Below, in pieces: positions 51,881-64,000 of a stretch of DNA of 64,000 nucleotides (the first letter of the stretch is position 1; every line of letters starts with the position of its first letter). Made by a program: the position numbers and the translations under genes. Origin of the DNA: Pithys albifrons albifrons (taxonomy: Eukaryota; Chordata; Aves; Passeriformes; Thamnophilidae); contig NC_092467.1 in NCBI RefSeq assembly GCF_047495875.1, positions 18,184,566 to 18,248,565 of the forward strand. Reading direction: 5' to 3'. The notes beneath the pieces are model-generated. The model had not been told where the DNA came from, did not search any database, and was given only the letters and a program-made list of their open reading frames with translations.

Positions 51881-52644
51881 CAAGGTATGGATACAACTGA
51901 ACTGTTTAGAGATTCAAAAGTATCATCTGACCATTAGAAGCCTTACTTTTGCAATTAAATTATGAAATATGTGAAGGAAGTATAATTGGTACCAAAATGA
52001 AAATCATATAAGGAAACAGCTTCACTGGAGACAATGACAAAAGGCACACGTACAGTTACATGTGAAAGATTACACAATGGATTTGCTTTAGGGAAATAGA
52101 TATTGTATATACTGATTAAAGTCTACATAAATGAAATATTGGAAATAGGCCAGTCATATCTAGCAGTGCCACTCATGCAATGGATCTTGGCTTTGTCTCA
52201 CTGATTTTCTTAAACTTTGTGGTAGCTATTACATACACTAACCCCATCAGCTGCTCAGTCCAGCAAGAATAAGGTGGGAGACTGAAATATGGAGAATTCA
52301 GCAACAAAATCAGGATGTGAGTTTTGACTAGTACAAGAGCAGCTGAGGAATAACTGCTGTCAGTGTAGTTTAAACTCATGCAGAGAATTTAGTGGACTGT
52401 GTCTCACCTGTCTAAATATAATATGTCAAAGTTTCCTTCATGCATTATCTCATCATCATTATGTATTACTTATAAAGCTCCACCATTGTGCATGGTACTT
52501 TACCAATGTAGCTTAATGAAAAGGTTCTACTTGGAGTTGATGAATGCAATAATGTGAGGTTTACTGTGCTTTATTCCACAAAAGCATCAGCATTTGCACT
52601 GGAGCAGTCATGTGACCACTGGCCATGGGCAGAGCATGTACAGT

Positions 52645-52776
52645 GTGACATCGGTATTCCAGGGCTGGCATGGGAACGTGACGTCGGTATTCCAGGGCTG
52701 GCATGGGAACGTGACGTCGGTATTCCAGGGCTGGCATGGGAATGTGACATCAGTATTCCAGGGCTGGCATGGGAAT
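52645..52776 (+). repeat. 33-bp minisatellite, four copies
   Basis: The unit runs GTGACRTCGGTATTCCAGGG followed by CTGGCATGGGAAY. Copies start at 52645, 52678, 52711 and 52744, all exactly 33 bases and differing at only a few positions. All differences are CpG/TpG/CpA changes: GACATCGG, GACGTCGG, GACGTCGG and GACATCAG, with unit ends AAC, AAC, AAT and AAT. Because 33 is divisible by three, several overlapping frames on both strands stay open. The plus-strand frame repeats GIPGLAWERDV. I consider these frames a by-product. A CACGTG E-box lies ten bases downstream (52786-52791). Confidence 0.95.
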
Positions 52777-52924
52777 GAGCCTGACCACGTGTTCATTACT
52801 GTAGTAATTGCAGTGGGTGGTAACTGGGCTAAGAATCTGCTTGAAATTGTTCTTATTGATAATTGATCTTCTCCATAAAAGAGCACTTGAACTAGAGGAA
52901 GTGGTGGAGAAAGACCATCTTAGA

Positions 52925-52950
52925 TTTTTTTTTTACTATTATTATTATTT
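52925..52950 (+). repeat. T10 run with (ATT)n tract
   Basis: T10 followed by ACT and three to four ATT units. Simple sequence. Confidence 0.75.
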
Positions 52951-55900
52951 TACTTTTACATGGATAAATATAATTTAAATATCATTTAAATCTCTAAAAA
53001 CCTACTGTTGAGGGCAGCAATTAATGTTTGAGATATGGGTCCTGGTTGTTTCTTTAGTTCAGTCAATGCTAAAGTTTAATTGGGGCTGGATTGCATGGTA
53101 CTGTAAATACTTCCTTGTCTTCCAGTATTATGTCAGGGGGCTTGTCTGGATATGTGGTCAAGAGTAAATCTGAGCTTTGTGAGACAACACTGGGTGTGTC
53201 CATTTGTTTTCCTGTTGGAAAGATGATGGACTCACGCACTGCACAGGCTAGTGTTGTTGGTTTAGCCACCTCTTCTGCAGATGACAGGATAGTGCCTACT
53301 TCTTTTGTTTATGTGCCACCATTGGCAGAGCCACTTCACTCCTGAGGTCTATAGCTGCCAATTCTGCTCTAACTAATAAGCATTAAACAAAACTCCCAAC
53401 TTCACAAATCCTTCGCTGACAACTTCACACCCTATTAAACCCTAACTCTCTTGCATCTTAAAAATACTTCTTTCCACAATACGGTACTTTTCTTTATGAA
53501 TATGTGCATTACTGTTGGTAGAGTCTACCAAACACCTGCTTAGTCTGAGAAATCTGGGGTTTCCCCTAAACAAAAATTCAGCAACATTCAGAAGCAGAGG
53601 CTTAAATTAAAACAATAAAAAAATTATTATCCTTTAGACGTATGCACATGTGCCTGTATAACTGAAATCTGTGCACACAATTGGTTACTTGCCACGTAAT
53701 TGTTTGGCTTTGCAATTTAAGTGTGTATTTTCACATTGCTACCTTCATGGCTTTTAAAATGTTCACTCATTTATATTTGTGTTCCACAATGCTACACAGT
53801 ATTTCCTTTTAACGTGAAGAAATCTTTCTTTTTTTTGTCAAATGTGAAATAGCCACATATGTGATAGTACGTTGAAAATGGACTGTGGAGGACAATTAAA
53901 ATCTGTGCAACAACCAGATCCAGACGCTGTCGGTTCTCAGGTCATTTTTCCCATCAATTTCAGAAGCTACATCAGGCTTAGAGAGAAGAGGGGAGGAGGC
54001 AGAAATCGAGGATGAAGAGGAGAGCTCTCCTCCAAAGCAATGCAGATACCTGTGAGCAACTCAAAGTCTGATATTAAATACCACCATATTCACAAGATTA
54101 AAAAAAAAGGCTATAAATCATATTTTGAAACGTGGGTTTAGAAGCTGCCAGCTCAAGGAGCATGTGTGGGAAGAAAGTCCTGGGAGCAGACTCCCATTCC
54201 TGTTCTCTGTGCTGCTTCTGCATTTAGCCAGAGTCTCTATATTAAAATGCATCAGTACCCTGGGAAAAATTAATGGCCAAAACATCAAGCTATTATTCCC
54301 CTTGCTTCTTCTATTTCACCTTTTACACTATTTTCTCTTTTATGCTGTCCACTGGAAAACAAGAGCAAAACCATGTCCAAAATATCCTTATGGATCCTGG
54401 TGCTTAGTACACTGCCATAAGCACCTGGAAATCGGGGTGACCCTAGAAGAAAAGCACCAGTACCTGGAAGCCTCCCATTTCCCATCTGATTTTGTAAAAG
54501 AGGACCCGGCCTCTGTTTCTTGTGCCCTTGGGTAAGAGCTTGCAATTAAAAAGGGAATGGTGTCTCCTATTCACTCTCAAACATGGGAGATATACCAGAT
54601 CTGACTGTGTTATTGTGAAGGGCTAAACCAAAATCCAGTGTCATCACTCTTCTTGCAAAGGGAAGTGTTGGTGAAGTCTTGCATTGATCCATATTTTTAT
54701 TTCTAACTTTTGATCTGTCCTGCTATTTTAGTAGGTTTTATTAAATGTAGGTTTCATTTGGATTTGAACTTCAATTCCTTTTGATAAATAGAATGCCAGA
54801 CAGTTTTCCTTGTATGTTTCTTGGAGTGCTTTTGTTTCCCCAACAGCTATATGACCTAGCTTTGCATAATCTATGTATTAGTCTCCCACTTCTCTCATCT
54901 GTCCCATTAAATTTGGTTTTCTTTCTCCTGCAGTCTGAAGATGCTCTTGCACAAGTGATGTCATCTCTAATCCTGTTTTTCATTTGTATCACGGGTGTTG
55001 CTAACCACCCTTTAAATAAAAATACAACATGATTCTAATATGCCAAGGAGCTCCATGGATAACCATATAATTTCAAAATGATACTGATTTTGTTTATATG
55101 CAACATAATCTTTTACAGTTCTTAGTCTTTATTTGAAGCATTGCAAAGTGGATTTTTATGAAAGGTATTATAAAGGACTCCTTGTTTTTTCGTAACAGAT
55201 TTGAACATTAACTGATCAGAGTTCAGATAAATAGTCTTTACTCTCCATTAAAATATTAAAAAGCCTTTGGTAGGAAACTGGCGTAAAGATCCTTCATTCT
55301 TGTTTAATGAACACTTGTTGGCAAGTATAACACTTTAATAGCTTTGCAGAATGAATTTTGTGTGAGCATCCTCCATTTCGCTGTCAGACACTTGTCCAGG
55401 TGCTGGGAATTTATTGGGGGAAGCATATTTTTACTCATTAGTTCTGTATTTGATTACAGAACAGTAAAATATGAACCACTAAGTCCCTGAGGCATAGCTG
55501 TGTACATTGAGATTAGTAATTGCATGTCATCGTGTTTTTCATTGGAATTTATATGAACAGATAGGATAGGTGTTTCTTAAGTAGGTTTAAAAGCAAAGCA
55601 AATTTGTATTTAATCTTTTTTGCAGGCATATTTTCCCTAATGGAGTAAAGGTTAGGGTAGATGATACATTTTAAATATGGTTTTAATTTATTTTTTCTTT
55701 TTTTTCTTTTGCCTTTGTTGAACTATAGGGCTTTCTTTCTGACAGATTAAAGAAAATATATTGTAGCTGAAAAGTTTGACTCTGTATGTGCTAATATAAA
55801 CACAAGGAAAGAATTATGTTGTTGTCGACAGTGAGTATTTATAAATATAGGTTTATACACAATATGTAGACAATGTTTTTATTTTTAACCACCTTTAATG

Positions 55901-58900
55901 CTGTAGGTATGAATGAAAATCATGTAGCAGCTGTAAGAATAAATTTAAAGACAGCTGAATAAAAGAATGCCCTATTTTAATGTCTTTGGCTTGCCTGTTC
56001 TTCAAGAACAGCTAAAAATGCACTTAAAATTTTTCACATTAAGAAAATGGTCAAAATGAAAATGAAAATGATCCAGACAAATGTAATAGATTAGGATCTT
56101 CTGGGTCATATTGAAGGGTTAAACAATGCCAAATATGCCATCCTGTCCTGTATAAAAGTGCTCATGAATGCATTTTCCAAAACTGAATCTAATGAGGTAC
56201 TTAATAGTCACAAAACTGGCACATTTGATAATTAATGTTCCTTACTGAATTTTTGCTGAGGCAGTATAGTCTTAAATGAAGAGAAATCTTAACTCAACGT
56301 GTACTTGAACCATCAGCTGTTTGGAAACTTCCCCTTGATTGCCATGAAGTGCCTGTGTATGAGCACTTGGCAAGAGGCCTGCGTTAGCACACCCTCAGCT
56401 CAGTGCGAGAGCTGGAACTGTGTGTGGTTTGGTGAGCACGAGTGTCTGTACAAGGCCTGCAGTGCTGGGGCTGTTCAGTGGGACCCCCGTGCAGTGTCCC
56501 ACCAGCACATGCAGAAATACTTCCACTTCCAGTCACTGAACGAATTGAGGTTCAGCTCAAGTCCCGACAGCTCAGGGGCAGCAGGTGCAGGGAGTGTGCC
56601 CCGAGCAGGCACTGCAGGGACGGGGCTCGCGGGCTCCCCGCCACTGCCCTGGCCCTTCAGCCATGGCAGCGGATTGAACTTGCATCAATCCTCTGTGTGC
56701 ACTTCCACTGCTAGTGCCATGTACCTGCTGGAGTAAAGGGCTTGAAGGATGATGAGAACAGGATGTAATTTGTGCAAAGCAAAGGTTTACAGGTACCACA
56801 ATTTAAAGTGTCTATTTGAAACTAGAATGATGAGCCTGTATCTTAACAATGAAGGTGAAACACAATTATAATAAATATTTGTGTTTGAGAAATAGATGTT
56901 GAGAATCAGTAGTAAATATTGTTTTGGCCAGAGGGGCAGAATGATGTTAGGCTATTGCTCAGCATACCCCAGTTAGTTCAGAAGACCTTACAGAGCATTT
57001 CAAAAGGTGGAAGTACCAAGAATAAGCATGTTATAGGGCAGATCTGATGTATTAGCAGAAACAAGGCTCTTGCTTAATTTATCTCCTGCAAGGATTTGGC
57101 TTGTCCTGGCTGCTGCTGTGGAACCCAGTAGTGATTCCTCAGGATAGCTGCCATCATAAGGTACAACCTAAGTATTTTAGGCAGTTTTCCTTCTGAACAT
57201 CCCAGCATCTGGAGGATTATCACCAGGGCCTCAGTGTAATTTTAATAATTTATCTAAAAAATAAACTCTCTTGAAGCAGGCAGATCTTCTGCATTAGTGT
57301 TTATGCAGGTGAATTTTACGTGAAGAACATTCTTTAATACAGTGTTGCTGTTGTGGACCACAGTAGCCTGGGGACTATATCCCTGCTTTGGTACAGTGAA
57401 TGTGCTGCTGCCTATCCAGGTCTGTATACAGACTTTGTCACTAGGCCACAAAGGTGATTAGTTTCATTTTAATTTGCTATGGGGTAGCTAATTCTGGCAG
57501 ATGCCATCACTTGCTGCTGCTGCTGGCATAGGTTTGTCAGTCCTCCTGCACATAGCAAAGAACTTTTTTGGAGAGGAGAACATTCGGAGAACATGCATTC
57601 TTGTTTTGTCCTATTCATCCCTACTTGAAACCAAACTGGATGGCATTAATTATCACTTCAGGTAGTAAATCAGTTTCTCATTTGTGAAAGGAATGCTTCA
57701 TCTTGAGTTCCTTTGTTTTGTATAGCCAGAGGGATATTACAGATGGTATTGAACTCATAAGAATCATTTTAGTGTTATTCCAGCTCAAGGCATATTATAA
57801 ATGGATAACCTTGTTTTCCTAAAAAGCCATGAATATCTGTGGTTTTAAATTTAGTGACTCTCCTCTATCCTACTCTCTTCAACTCTAGAAAGATGTATTC
57901 AGAATCTAACTTTAAAGACAAGGCAATGTGCTGATTGACTGTACTGACATAATTGTGTTAATGACAAGACAGTGAGAGCACATCGTTAGATATGTCGCTT
58001 ATCATCACTTTGTGTTTGGCTCCAATCTGCCAAGCTTGTTATACTTCTTATACATTGTGGTTCCAGTCAGTCACTTAAGCTGCTTCAGTGTTGAAATAAC
58101 ATTTTTTATGAGTCTTTTAGATGTAGTTCAAGAGAAGGAGTTCTTCCAGAGCATCATTAAACAGTTCAAAGTTTGTCCTCATTGAAAGGTTTAAAGTTTA
58201 AGCAGTTAACAAGTTATTTCTTAGATCAGTAAAATGATTAGTGAAGCTATTCTTTTTTTAATTTCAGTTACTCTGTCATTGACAATGAAGTAGCCAGTTA
58301 TGATGCAAAGTGTATATGCATTTGGACCTTTGGCTTGCATGAAATAAAGTGTTAGTAATACTGACTCAATACATATGACTACTATATGATAATTTTATTT
58401 TCTTATTTTTATGGAACATTCTGATTGTGGAGGAATCAACAAACTTGTCAAGTTGGTCTGCAAAATTTCTAGGATAATGCATGAATCTAGTTATATTCTC
58501 ATTCTGTGATGCTATTAAGACATTTTAAAATTATGCCTGCCTTCTCTGTTCCTCTTTGTATACACACAGCCCCCAGGTGTATCGTGTGTGCACGTAGATA
58601 AAGGTATTTATTTGTCCATTCTGTGAGGTGGACCAGACACACATGCACATACTTGTAATGGTTGATATTTTGCCAGAGTAGCTGCACATTATGACCTGTT
58701 GCACTGTGGAGTTGTGAAAGTCTACTGTAATACCTCCTTTGCTGTTGTCTGGAGTCGCCACTGGCTTTCCTTACAAAGTTAAAATCTTAGCTTGACCTTA
58801 AGCCAACACAGGGAACTGTTACCTGTAGTGTTGGTGCAGGCTGTTACAGAGGTACAAGTCTGCAAAGTTCTACATAGGACTTTATTACTCCAAAGCATCA

Positions 58901-59773
58901 GGTGCATGGACCATGTGCAGGAAGTGCAGGTTTAACTGTACATACCAGTCTGAAGATGCACTGCAGCCTCCTACCACATGGGATACCAAAGATCTGAAAG
59001 ATCAGGATTGGGGTTATCAGATCTTTAGAGCAGTGAATGCATCTCAGTCTCTTGTATATGATGTTGACTTTAACTCTGTGCCTCAATTTTCATACGTTCA
59101 TAAGAATGTAATTTTAATATGTAGCCTCTTTTCAGCTCACCATAAAATTTCCAGTAAGTCTAGGTCTGTATCTTGTAAATGGAAACAGACTGTTAACAAA
59201 ATGGAGGTGGGAAGACATTGATTCTCTGAAGAGAGCTACACTGGTGGCCCTTCTGACTGTTTGTTTTATTTTGTGAAAATGTAGGCTTTGGTTCTGAAAA
59301 CACAAGTACCTACCTCTTTGCTTATAGGTAGTTTCACTGAAGTCTGTGGAGCTGCTGATAATCATTAAATTAACTTTTGTAAGTATTTCCAGACTTAGGG
59401 ACTTGGGTGGGTAGAAAAGCCAATAAGAGCAAAATCTCATTTTTGACTTTTCATTAAATTATCCTGTGTAATTTCTGCTCATCCCCATGACATAATTCCA
59501 TTTTTTTCTCTCCTCATTTAGATGTATTGCTTTTGGTTTTGTTTGTTTTTTAAGATGGAAGCTCTTTAAACCTTGCTGGTTATTTGCTTTGGGTTCAGTG
59601 TCCCTCATGCAGGAACCACAGATGTATTTTTTCCCTTGGAAAAAAAAAAGAATTAATTTTTCAATTTTGGACTAAGGGTTCATGTCAAAGATGAAAGAAA
59701 AAATAATTATTTGTAAGCCATATTAAACATTGGTCATTAAAAAGGAAATTGGAACATGTCATGTCAAATATCT

Positions 59774-59792
59774 TGAGAGAGAGAGAGAGAGA
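59774..59792 (+). repeat. (GA)n microsatellite
   Basis: Nine GA units, followed by a GGAG-rich purine tract. Potentially polymorphic in length. Confidence 0.9.
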
Positions 59793-59799
59793 AGCGGAG

Positions 59800-60010
59800 G
59801 GAGGGAGTTGAGAGGCGCATTCCTTGAAGTAACTAGAAAGAGTCTCCTGGTGCAATGGAGGCATCCTGGGGATCACCGACTTTAATTAAGTAGAAATGAT
59901 CAAGGCACCGGGGTACTTCCGGGGGATTAATGGCTGACTGGGAGTCTTGATGGCCTCAGGCAAAGCTGTAGGCCATTAACCCCAGCCAGTCCTTCGTTTT
60001 TCAGGAAGTG
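59800..60010. promoter_or_regulatory. Possible conserved regulatory segment with inverted repeat
   Basis: This 200-base segment contains about six CpGs in a CpG-poor region, a perfect TTAATTAA (59882-59889), and an interrupted inverted repeat: GGGGATTAATGGC (59922-59934) against GCCATTAACCCC (59972-59983), pairing with one bulged A around a 37-base loop. The arms contain ATTAATGG homeodomain-type sites. Nothing here encodes a protein. CpG retention and structure hint at constraint, but conservation cannot be tested from one sequence. Confidence 0.25.
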
Positions 60011-60460
60011 CCCTGTGCCAAGGTCATTTTTCCTATTATAGCTAAGGATGAATCTTTTTCGTAGTCTCATGAGAGTCATGAAGTCCATGATTTTTGTGTT
60101 GTTTTTTTCCTCTTTTTAATATCTGACTTATGACATATGGGGATATTTTCATTAGATTGCTTGTGCTGTAGTGAGGGAATGGCTTGATACAGTTCTGGTC
60201 TGAATTTTATGAAGATTAATATGTGAACAGCCCACATGTAAGTTAGCCAAATGAGCATCAAAGGATTAATCAGTACCCCAAAAGCACGAGGAGGTTCAGG
60301 ACTGTTGGATTATTAAATCTGATCCCAAGAATAACATTGCAGCCTTTAATAAAAGTTTTGTTAGTGAAAACAGTCTTGGATCTGTGTCGATGACTTGTAC
60401 TTCTAGCATCCTGTGGCAGAATTTCAGAACTTGTTGTATGACTTTTTGCTTCCCACTCAC

Positions 60461-60532
60461 CAGTTTTTCCCAAAGTCTGAGGGATTGTGAAATGTAATCA
60501 AAACTGCCCTTTTCCTGAGCCATTTCTTTCAT
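60461..60532 (-). CDS. Candidate 72-bp coding exon, unknown gene
   Basis: On the minus strand the acceptor TGCACCTTCTCCCAG has a good pyrimidine tract and the donor is CTG|GTGAGT, close to ideal. Between them are 72 bases (24 codons) that begin MKEMAQEKGSFDYI and end SLRLWEKL if read in the open frame. The frame is open for 96 codons overall (60296-60586). Like the candidate at 20617-20931 it is on the minus strand and its length is a multiple of three, so both could belong to one gene with a 40-kb intron or intervening exons. I recognise no family. A chance pairing of splice-like sites around an open frame is a real alternative. Confidence 0.25.
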
Positions 60533-63500
60533 CTGGGAGAAGGTGCAACCAAGCAGTGTGTTTGTACTATTAACACCATCTGCCATTCATGCCCTGTCCA
60601 TGTTCTTGGGTTCTGTGTGCCCAAGAGCTGCCCTGTCAGGGGCTTCCCATTCTAGCCCTCCATACCATGAGCAGGGACATAGAAAAGGAAAATGTTGCCA
60701 AGGATCGAAACCAAGCTTAGAAAAGCAAGGGAGCATTAACGTCCTGCTCTTACCGAGTCCCACCACATTGATAAAAAATACATTAGGTATTACTGTACAT
60801 TGTTGCAATTGGAACAAGTTTTCTAGAAAATACGGCCACTGCTGTAGGGTTCCCAGACTCCAGTGCCTTTATCTCATTTTTACATCAGCAGATTCTTACT
60901 GAGCTGGGGACTTTGAGGTTGTGCATCCTGGGAGGTGAGCCAGCTAGCTAACCAGACCCTCAACCACCCTTTCTACCCCCACATTTACTGGAAAAACATC
61001 TTAGAAACAACTGCTAAAAATAGAATTGTTGATTAAAATAATTTAAACTAAAAAGCTTTTAACCAATAGATCAAACTCTCTAGCTTTATGAGCTAAGGTA
61101 ATTAGAAGCTGTCCACTTAATACTCTTGACAGAGAGTACTGTTGCAGCCATGTGTAATTTTATTGCTTATCTACAGAGGTCAGAAGCAAGGAACAGACCC
61201 TGTGTCTCATTTAAACACTTCTGCTTCAGCCCCTGTTCCTATTCCATCTTATCTTGAGTAGCTCATGCTGAAATCAATTCATAACATTTTGCTTGTTACA
61301 CTTGGAGACATTATCACCTACAAAATGTGCCTTAATAGAAACTTGGAAAACTCTGGCCAGCCTTCTGCACAATCTGCATTTGCTCTGGGTTCAGGAAGCA
61401 GCTCACCTGGAGGGGGGCCAGCAGGGCCAGCTCAGAGGGGGCTGCTGCAGTGGCAGGCTGACAGACTCCTGCTCTCACCTGCAGCCCAGGGCCCGAGTGT
61501 CCCCCTGTCCCCTCTGTGCATTTTACCTTAGCAGGTGTCTTCTCTGTCCATATGGCAGTCTGTGCTTGGCCTCTTCCTCTCTGTCTTTGCCCTTTCTACA
61601 GATACATCTAATTACATATACTAACTATCCTGGATGCTTCTGCAAAAGCAAATAAGAGTCTTTTTCTAGTGGCCACGTGAAGGATTCTGATATAATAATG
61701 GCAGTTCAGAAGACCTAATAGTTGACTTATTTTAAAAAGTAATGGTGACTTTCACAGTTGGTTTTTGTCCAAATATTTCTGGTTAATTGGTTAGATAGCT
61801 GTTGGACTTTGAAATATTATACGTAACTATTGGTAGGAAAGAAAGAATGGTTAGCAGTGCTGCCCAACCTGCTGTTATTCTGGTGTCTAAGAATAGAGAG
61901 GGAATCCTAGCCCTTTTGTTTGTTTCTGAAAGAGCAGAGGCCCTTCATAAGACTCATATCCAAGATGCCAAGTAGTTTTCTTGCTGTCTGTCTGGAGAGA
62001 CTGTGAGGATGCTCATTGTGTTCTTCCACCTGACTCTGTGTCAGGTGAGTGGGATGTTTCCAGATTGGGGGTATGGAAAGCATAGGTAAGGTTTTCTTAA
62101 CTAGAGGATGGATAAACAAATGCTTCCACTGCATTCAGGGGAGAGAACAAATATGTATGTTATGAGGGGGAAAAATAGTTGGATGACGTAAGGTGCCATC
62201 ATAGTCAGGTTTTTAAGGTATCTTTAGTCTAAGATAATACTTTAGTCTAAGTATCTTTAAGAAAAGTTTTTCAACCCATTTGCTTAATAAGCATATGAAA
62301 CTTTTTCGACCAGAAGTTATGTTAGTAGCACCACAACATGCAAAGTTTCTTGAGAAGAAAAGTGAAGAATAACTTCTCAAGTTGAAAGTGCAGGGGGAAT
62401 TTTAGGTATGCAGGATGCAATTACCAGAACTAGAATTCGGCCAGTTCACTGTGATTAATTTAACACCCATATTCTTGTTAAAATTGCCATGGATTTTTTT
62501 TAATGATCAAAACTGGTTAGGAATGGAGCTTGACTTTCTGTTTCACCCACCATAAGTAAATTCAAAATACCACGAAGGTCAGCTCTGTTATTGGAATTAT
62601 GTTCTACTGGCCATTGATGTGGAATTGCCTTTTAAACATTTCAAATAATAAATATTTCAGCCAGAATTTAATTTTGTAAAATAAAAATATTTTTCTGTTT
62701 TTATTTATACATTTATATAATATATTGATTTATTTTATGGCAGCAGGGTTGCTGTAAACATTATACTATGGTGACACTGCTTCTGTGTAAAGTTCATAAG
62801 TTTTTGGGTAGTTACCACTGCCCAGAACTCTGGTTGTAGTAATGTGTATGGTTTGTGTTTTGGAACAGCAGTATGTTCAACATAGGTTATGTTTCTGAGT
62901 CACCTTATTCAGATGTGCTGTAAAATACTCCCCAAAATCAACATCGATGCTACTTTATGTGTAGCTTGATGATGACGTTGATGGAAATGGACATTATTTA
63001 GAATTTCTCCAGAATTGGCATCAGTCAAAATTAGTCCCTTCAGACTAATGTTATAGGAGCAGAGGACTGATGAAACCTATTGAAATGGAGTTTTCTTCTC
63101 CCAGAGCAATTGACTTCCACTTTCCCAAGCAGACTGACCCCTGCCAGCAAAACTGAGACTTGAAATCCCATAGCTAAGTTTATGGAACCAAATCTCTGAC
63201 GCAGCAGCAACATTTGAGCTTGAACAGGATACTAAGCATCAGAGCTTTATTTTGGAGATGCGTCTATTAATCACCTGTACCATGTGCTCACTTTTTCAGT
63301 GTCTGTTCAAAATGGGCATCTGTAGAAATTCTCTGAAGTATATTTGGTAATTTAGAACAGAAAGTCGAATATAGCTTTTTCTTCCTTAATAATCCAATGA
63401 GATTTGGTAGCTTAACCAGAGATGTAGTACAAAAGCATTTATGGTTCATATTATATTAATACTGTGGCCTGATTATCAAAACCCACTACTCCTGGCTATC

Positions 63501-64000
63501 TTGCACAGGCTGAACTGAGCAGCTATAAGTCAGACTGCCTGTTCACAGTATGTTCCATGTTTATGGCAAGAGTATTGTTAATGTAAATAGGAATTTGGAA
63601 AATTGCTTTCCTTTAACAATTGGATTCATTCTAAGTATGTGCACTCACAACTGGTTTTCTGTGCTAGGGAAAAAGCATAAAGAAACTAGACACTCAAAAT
63701 GTCACTAACCTTTCCTGACTCTGTTTTCTAATGGACAGTTTTACTCCTGGTCAGATGTAGGGGTCTGAATTTTGAAACAGATGTACTGTTTACTTCACCC
63801 TTGGCAGAGACACAAAAAGCTGCTTGCTTTTCTTCTCTGTTTTGTTTTGATTTGTTTTCTCTCTTAGTGATGTGTCTCATGGCTCCTTTTTTATTGTAAT
63901 GATACTGTATTATATACCACAGCATTTCCCTATGGAGTAAAGTCATTGTTTCGAAGTTCTTTGTGCAGATGTCTGCATTTAGGATTTTTTCCCAGCAATG
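60533..64000. other. Noncoding DNA, nothing assigned
   Basis: A GC-rich but CpG-poor patch lies at 61380-61530, a short duplicated CTTTAGTCTAAG at 62222 and 62240, and a very AT-rich stretch at 62640-62735. No gene or named repeat is seen. Confidence 0.55.

Larger units (their letters stand above)
52777..60460. other. Noncoding DNA with a GC-rich patch and a possible regulatory segment
   Basis: Includes a T10 run with ATT units at 52925-52950, a CpG-containing patch at 56560-56660 and the segment at 59774-60010. No exon is established. The frames at 54125-54535 and 56299-56736 exceed 130 codons but lack support. Confidence 0.5.

Noticed and set aside
52594..52886. Overlapping open frames on both strands encoding an 11-residue tandem repeat
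   Set aside because: They are open only because the minisatellite unit (33 bp) is divisible by three and lacks stops. No start context or splice support.
54125..54535. 136-codon plus-strand frame with a Leu/Phe-rich stretch resembling a membrane segment
   Set aside because: The hydrophobic stretch comes from a T/C-rich run (CTTTTA, TTCTTC). No promoter, splice or family evidence.
1..64000. tRNA, rRNA, CRISPR, bacterial operon or phage features
   Set aside because: No cloverleaf, repeat-spacer array, ribosome-binding sites or dense gene packing is seen. The repeats point to a vertebrate nuclear genome.

Overview
The window looks like about 64 kb of bird nuclear DNA, intronic or intergenic, AT-rich and poor in CpG. 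The evidence for a bird is the repeats. There are CR1 LINE tails ending in the avian octamer repeat (ATTCTRTG type, for example at 38.03 kb on + and 27.81 kb on -). There is a solo LTR with TGTCCTGGTT...AACCAGGACA termini at 40.5-41.1 kb, a type I associate with ERVL-like elements of neoavian birds. Much older sauropsid/amniote repeats (ancient CR1, MIR-like SINEs, palindromic MITE-like relics) lie beneath them. There are no operons, CRISPR arrays, rRNA or tRNA genes that I can see, and no complete protein-coding gene.

Layout. 0-3.3 kb: unassigned noncoding DNA. 3.3-4.25 kb: an old CR1 copy on the minus strand. 4.3-12.8 kb: unassigned, with a 44-base hairpin (6.28 kb), a 12-bp duplication (8.65 kb) and a small AP-1/octamer motif cluster (9.0 kb). 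12.8-13.5 kb: three diverged palindromic MITE-like relics close together, with further ones at 18.5 and 34.1 kb. 18.05 kb: an old SINE/LINE-tail-like repeat. 20.6-20.9 kb: the best candidate coding exon, on the minus strand, with open reading across 105 codons, no Cys or Trp, and splice sites at both ends. 24.5, 31.3 and 51.8 kb: MIR-like fragments. 25.3-25.5 and 27.8-27.9 kb: minus-strand CR1 fragments. 36.97-38.04 kb: a plus-strand CR1 split by a minus-strand LTR. 40.54-41.11 kb: the ERVL-type solo LTR. 52.65-52.78 kb: a four-copy 33-bp minisatellite whose central copies are rich in CpG and carry a CRE-like core. 59.8-60.0 kb: a CpG-richer segment with an interrupted inverted repeat, possibly a conserved regulatory element. 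60.46-60.53 kb: a second, small candidate minus-strand exon.

If the two minus-strand exon candidates are real, the window would be mainly large introns of one minus-strand gene, with the 60.5-kb exon upstream of the 20.7-kb exon. I do not recognise the protein, and both calls rest on reading frame and splice signals alone. Nearly all other open frames have the Cys/Trp/Leu-rich composition and lack of context expected of chance ORFs. Repeat family calls were made by eye against remembered consensus features; exact boundaries and subfamilies need a repeat search.
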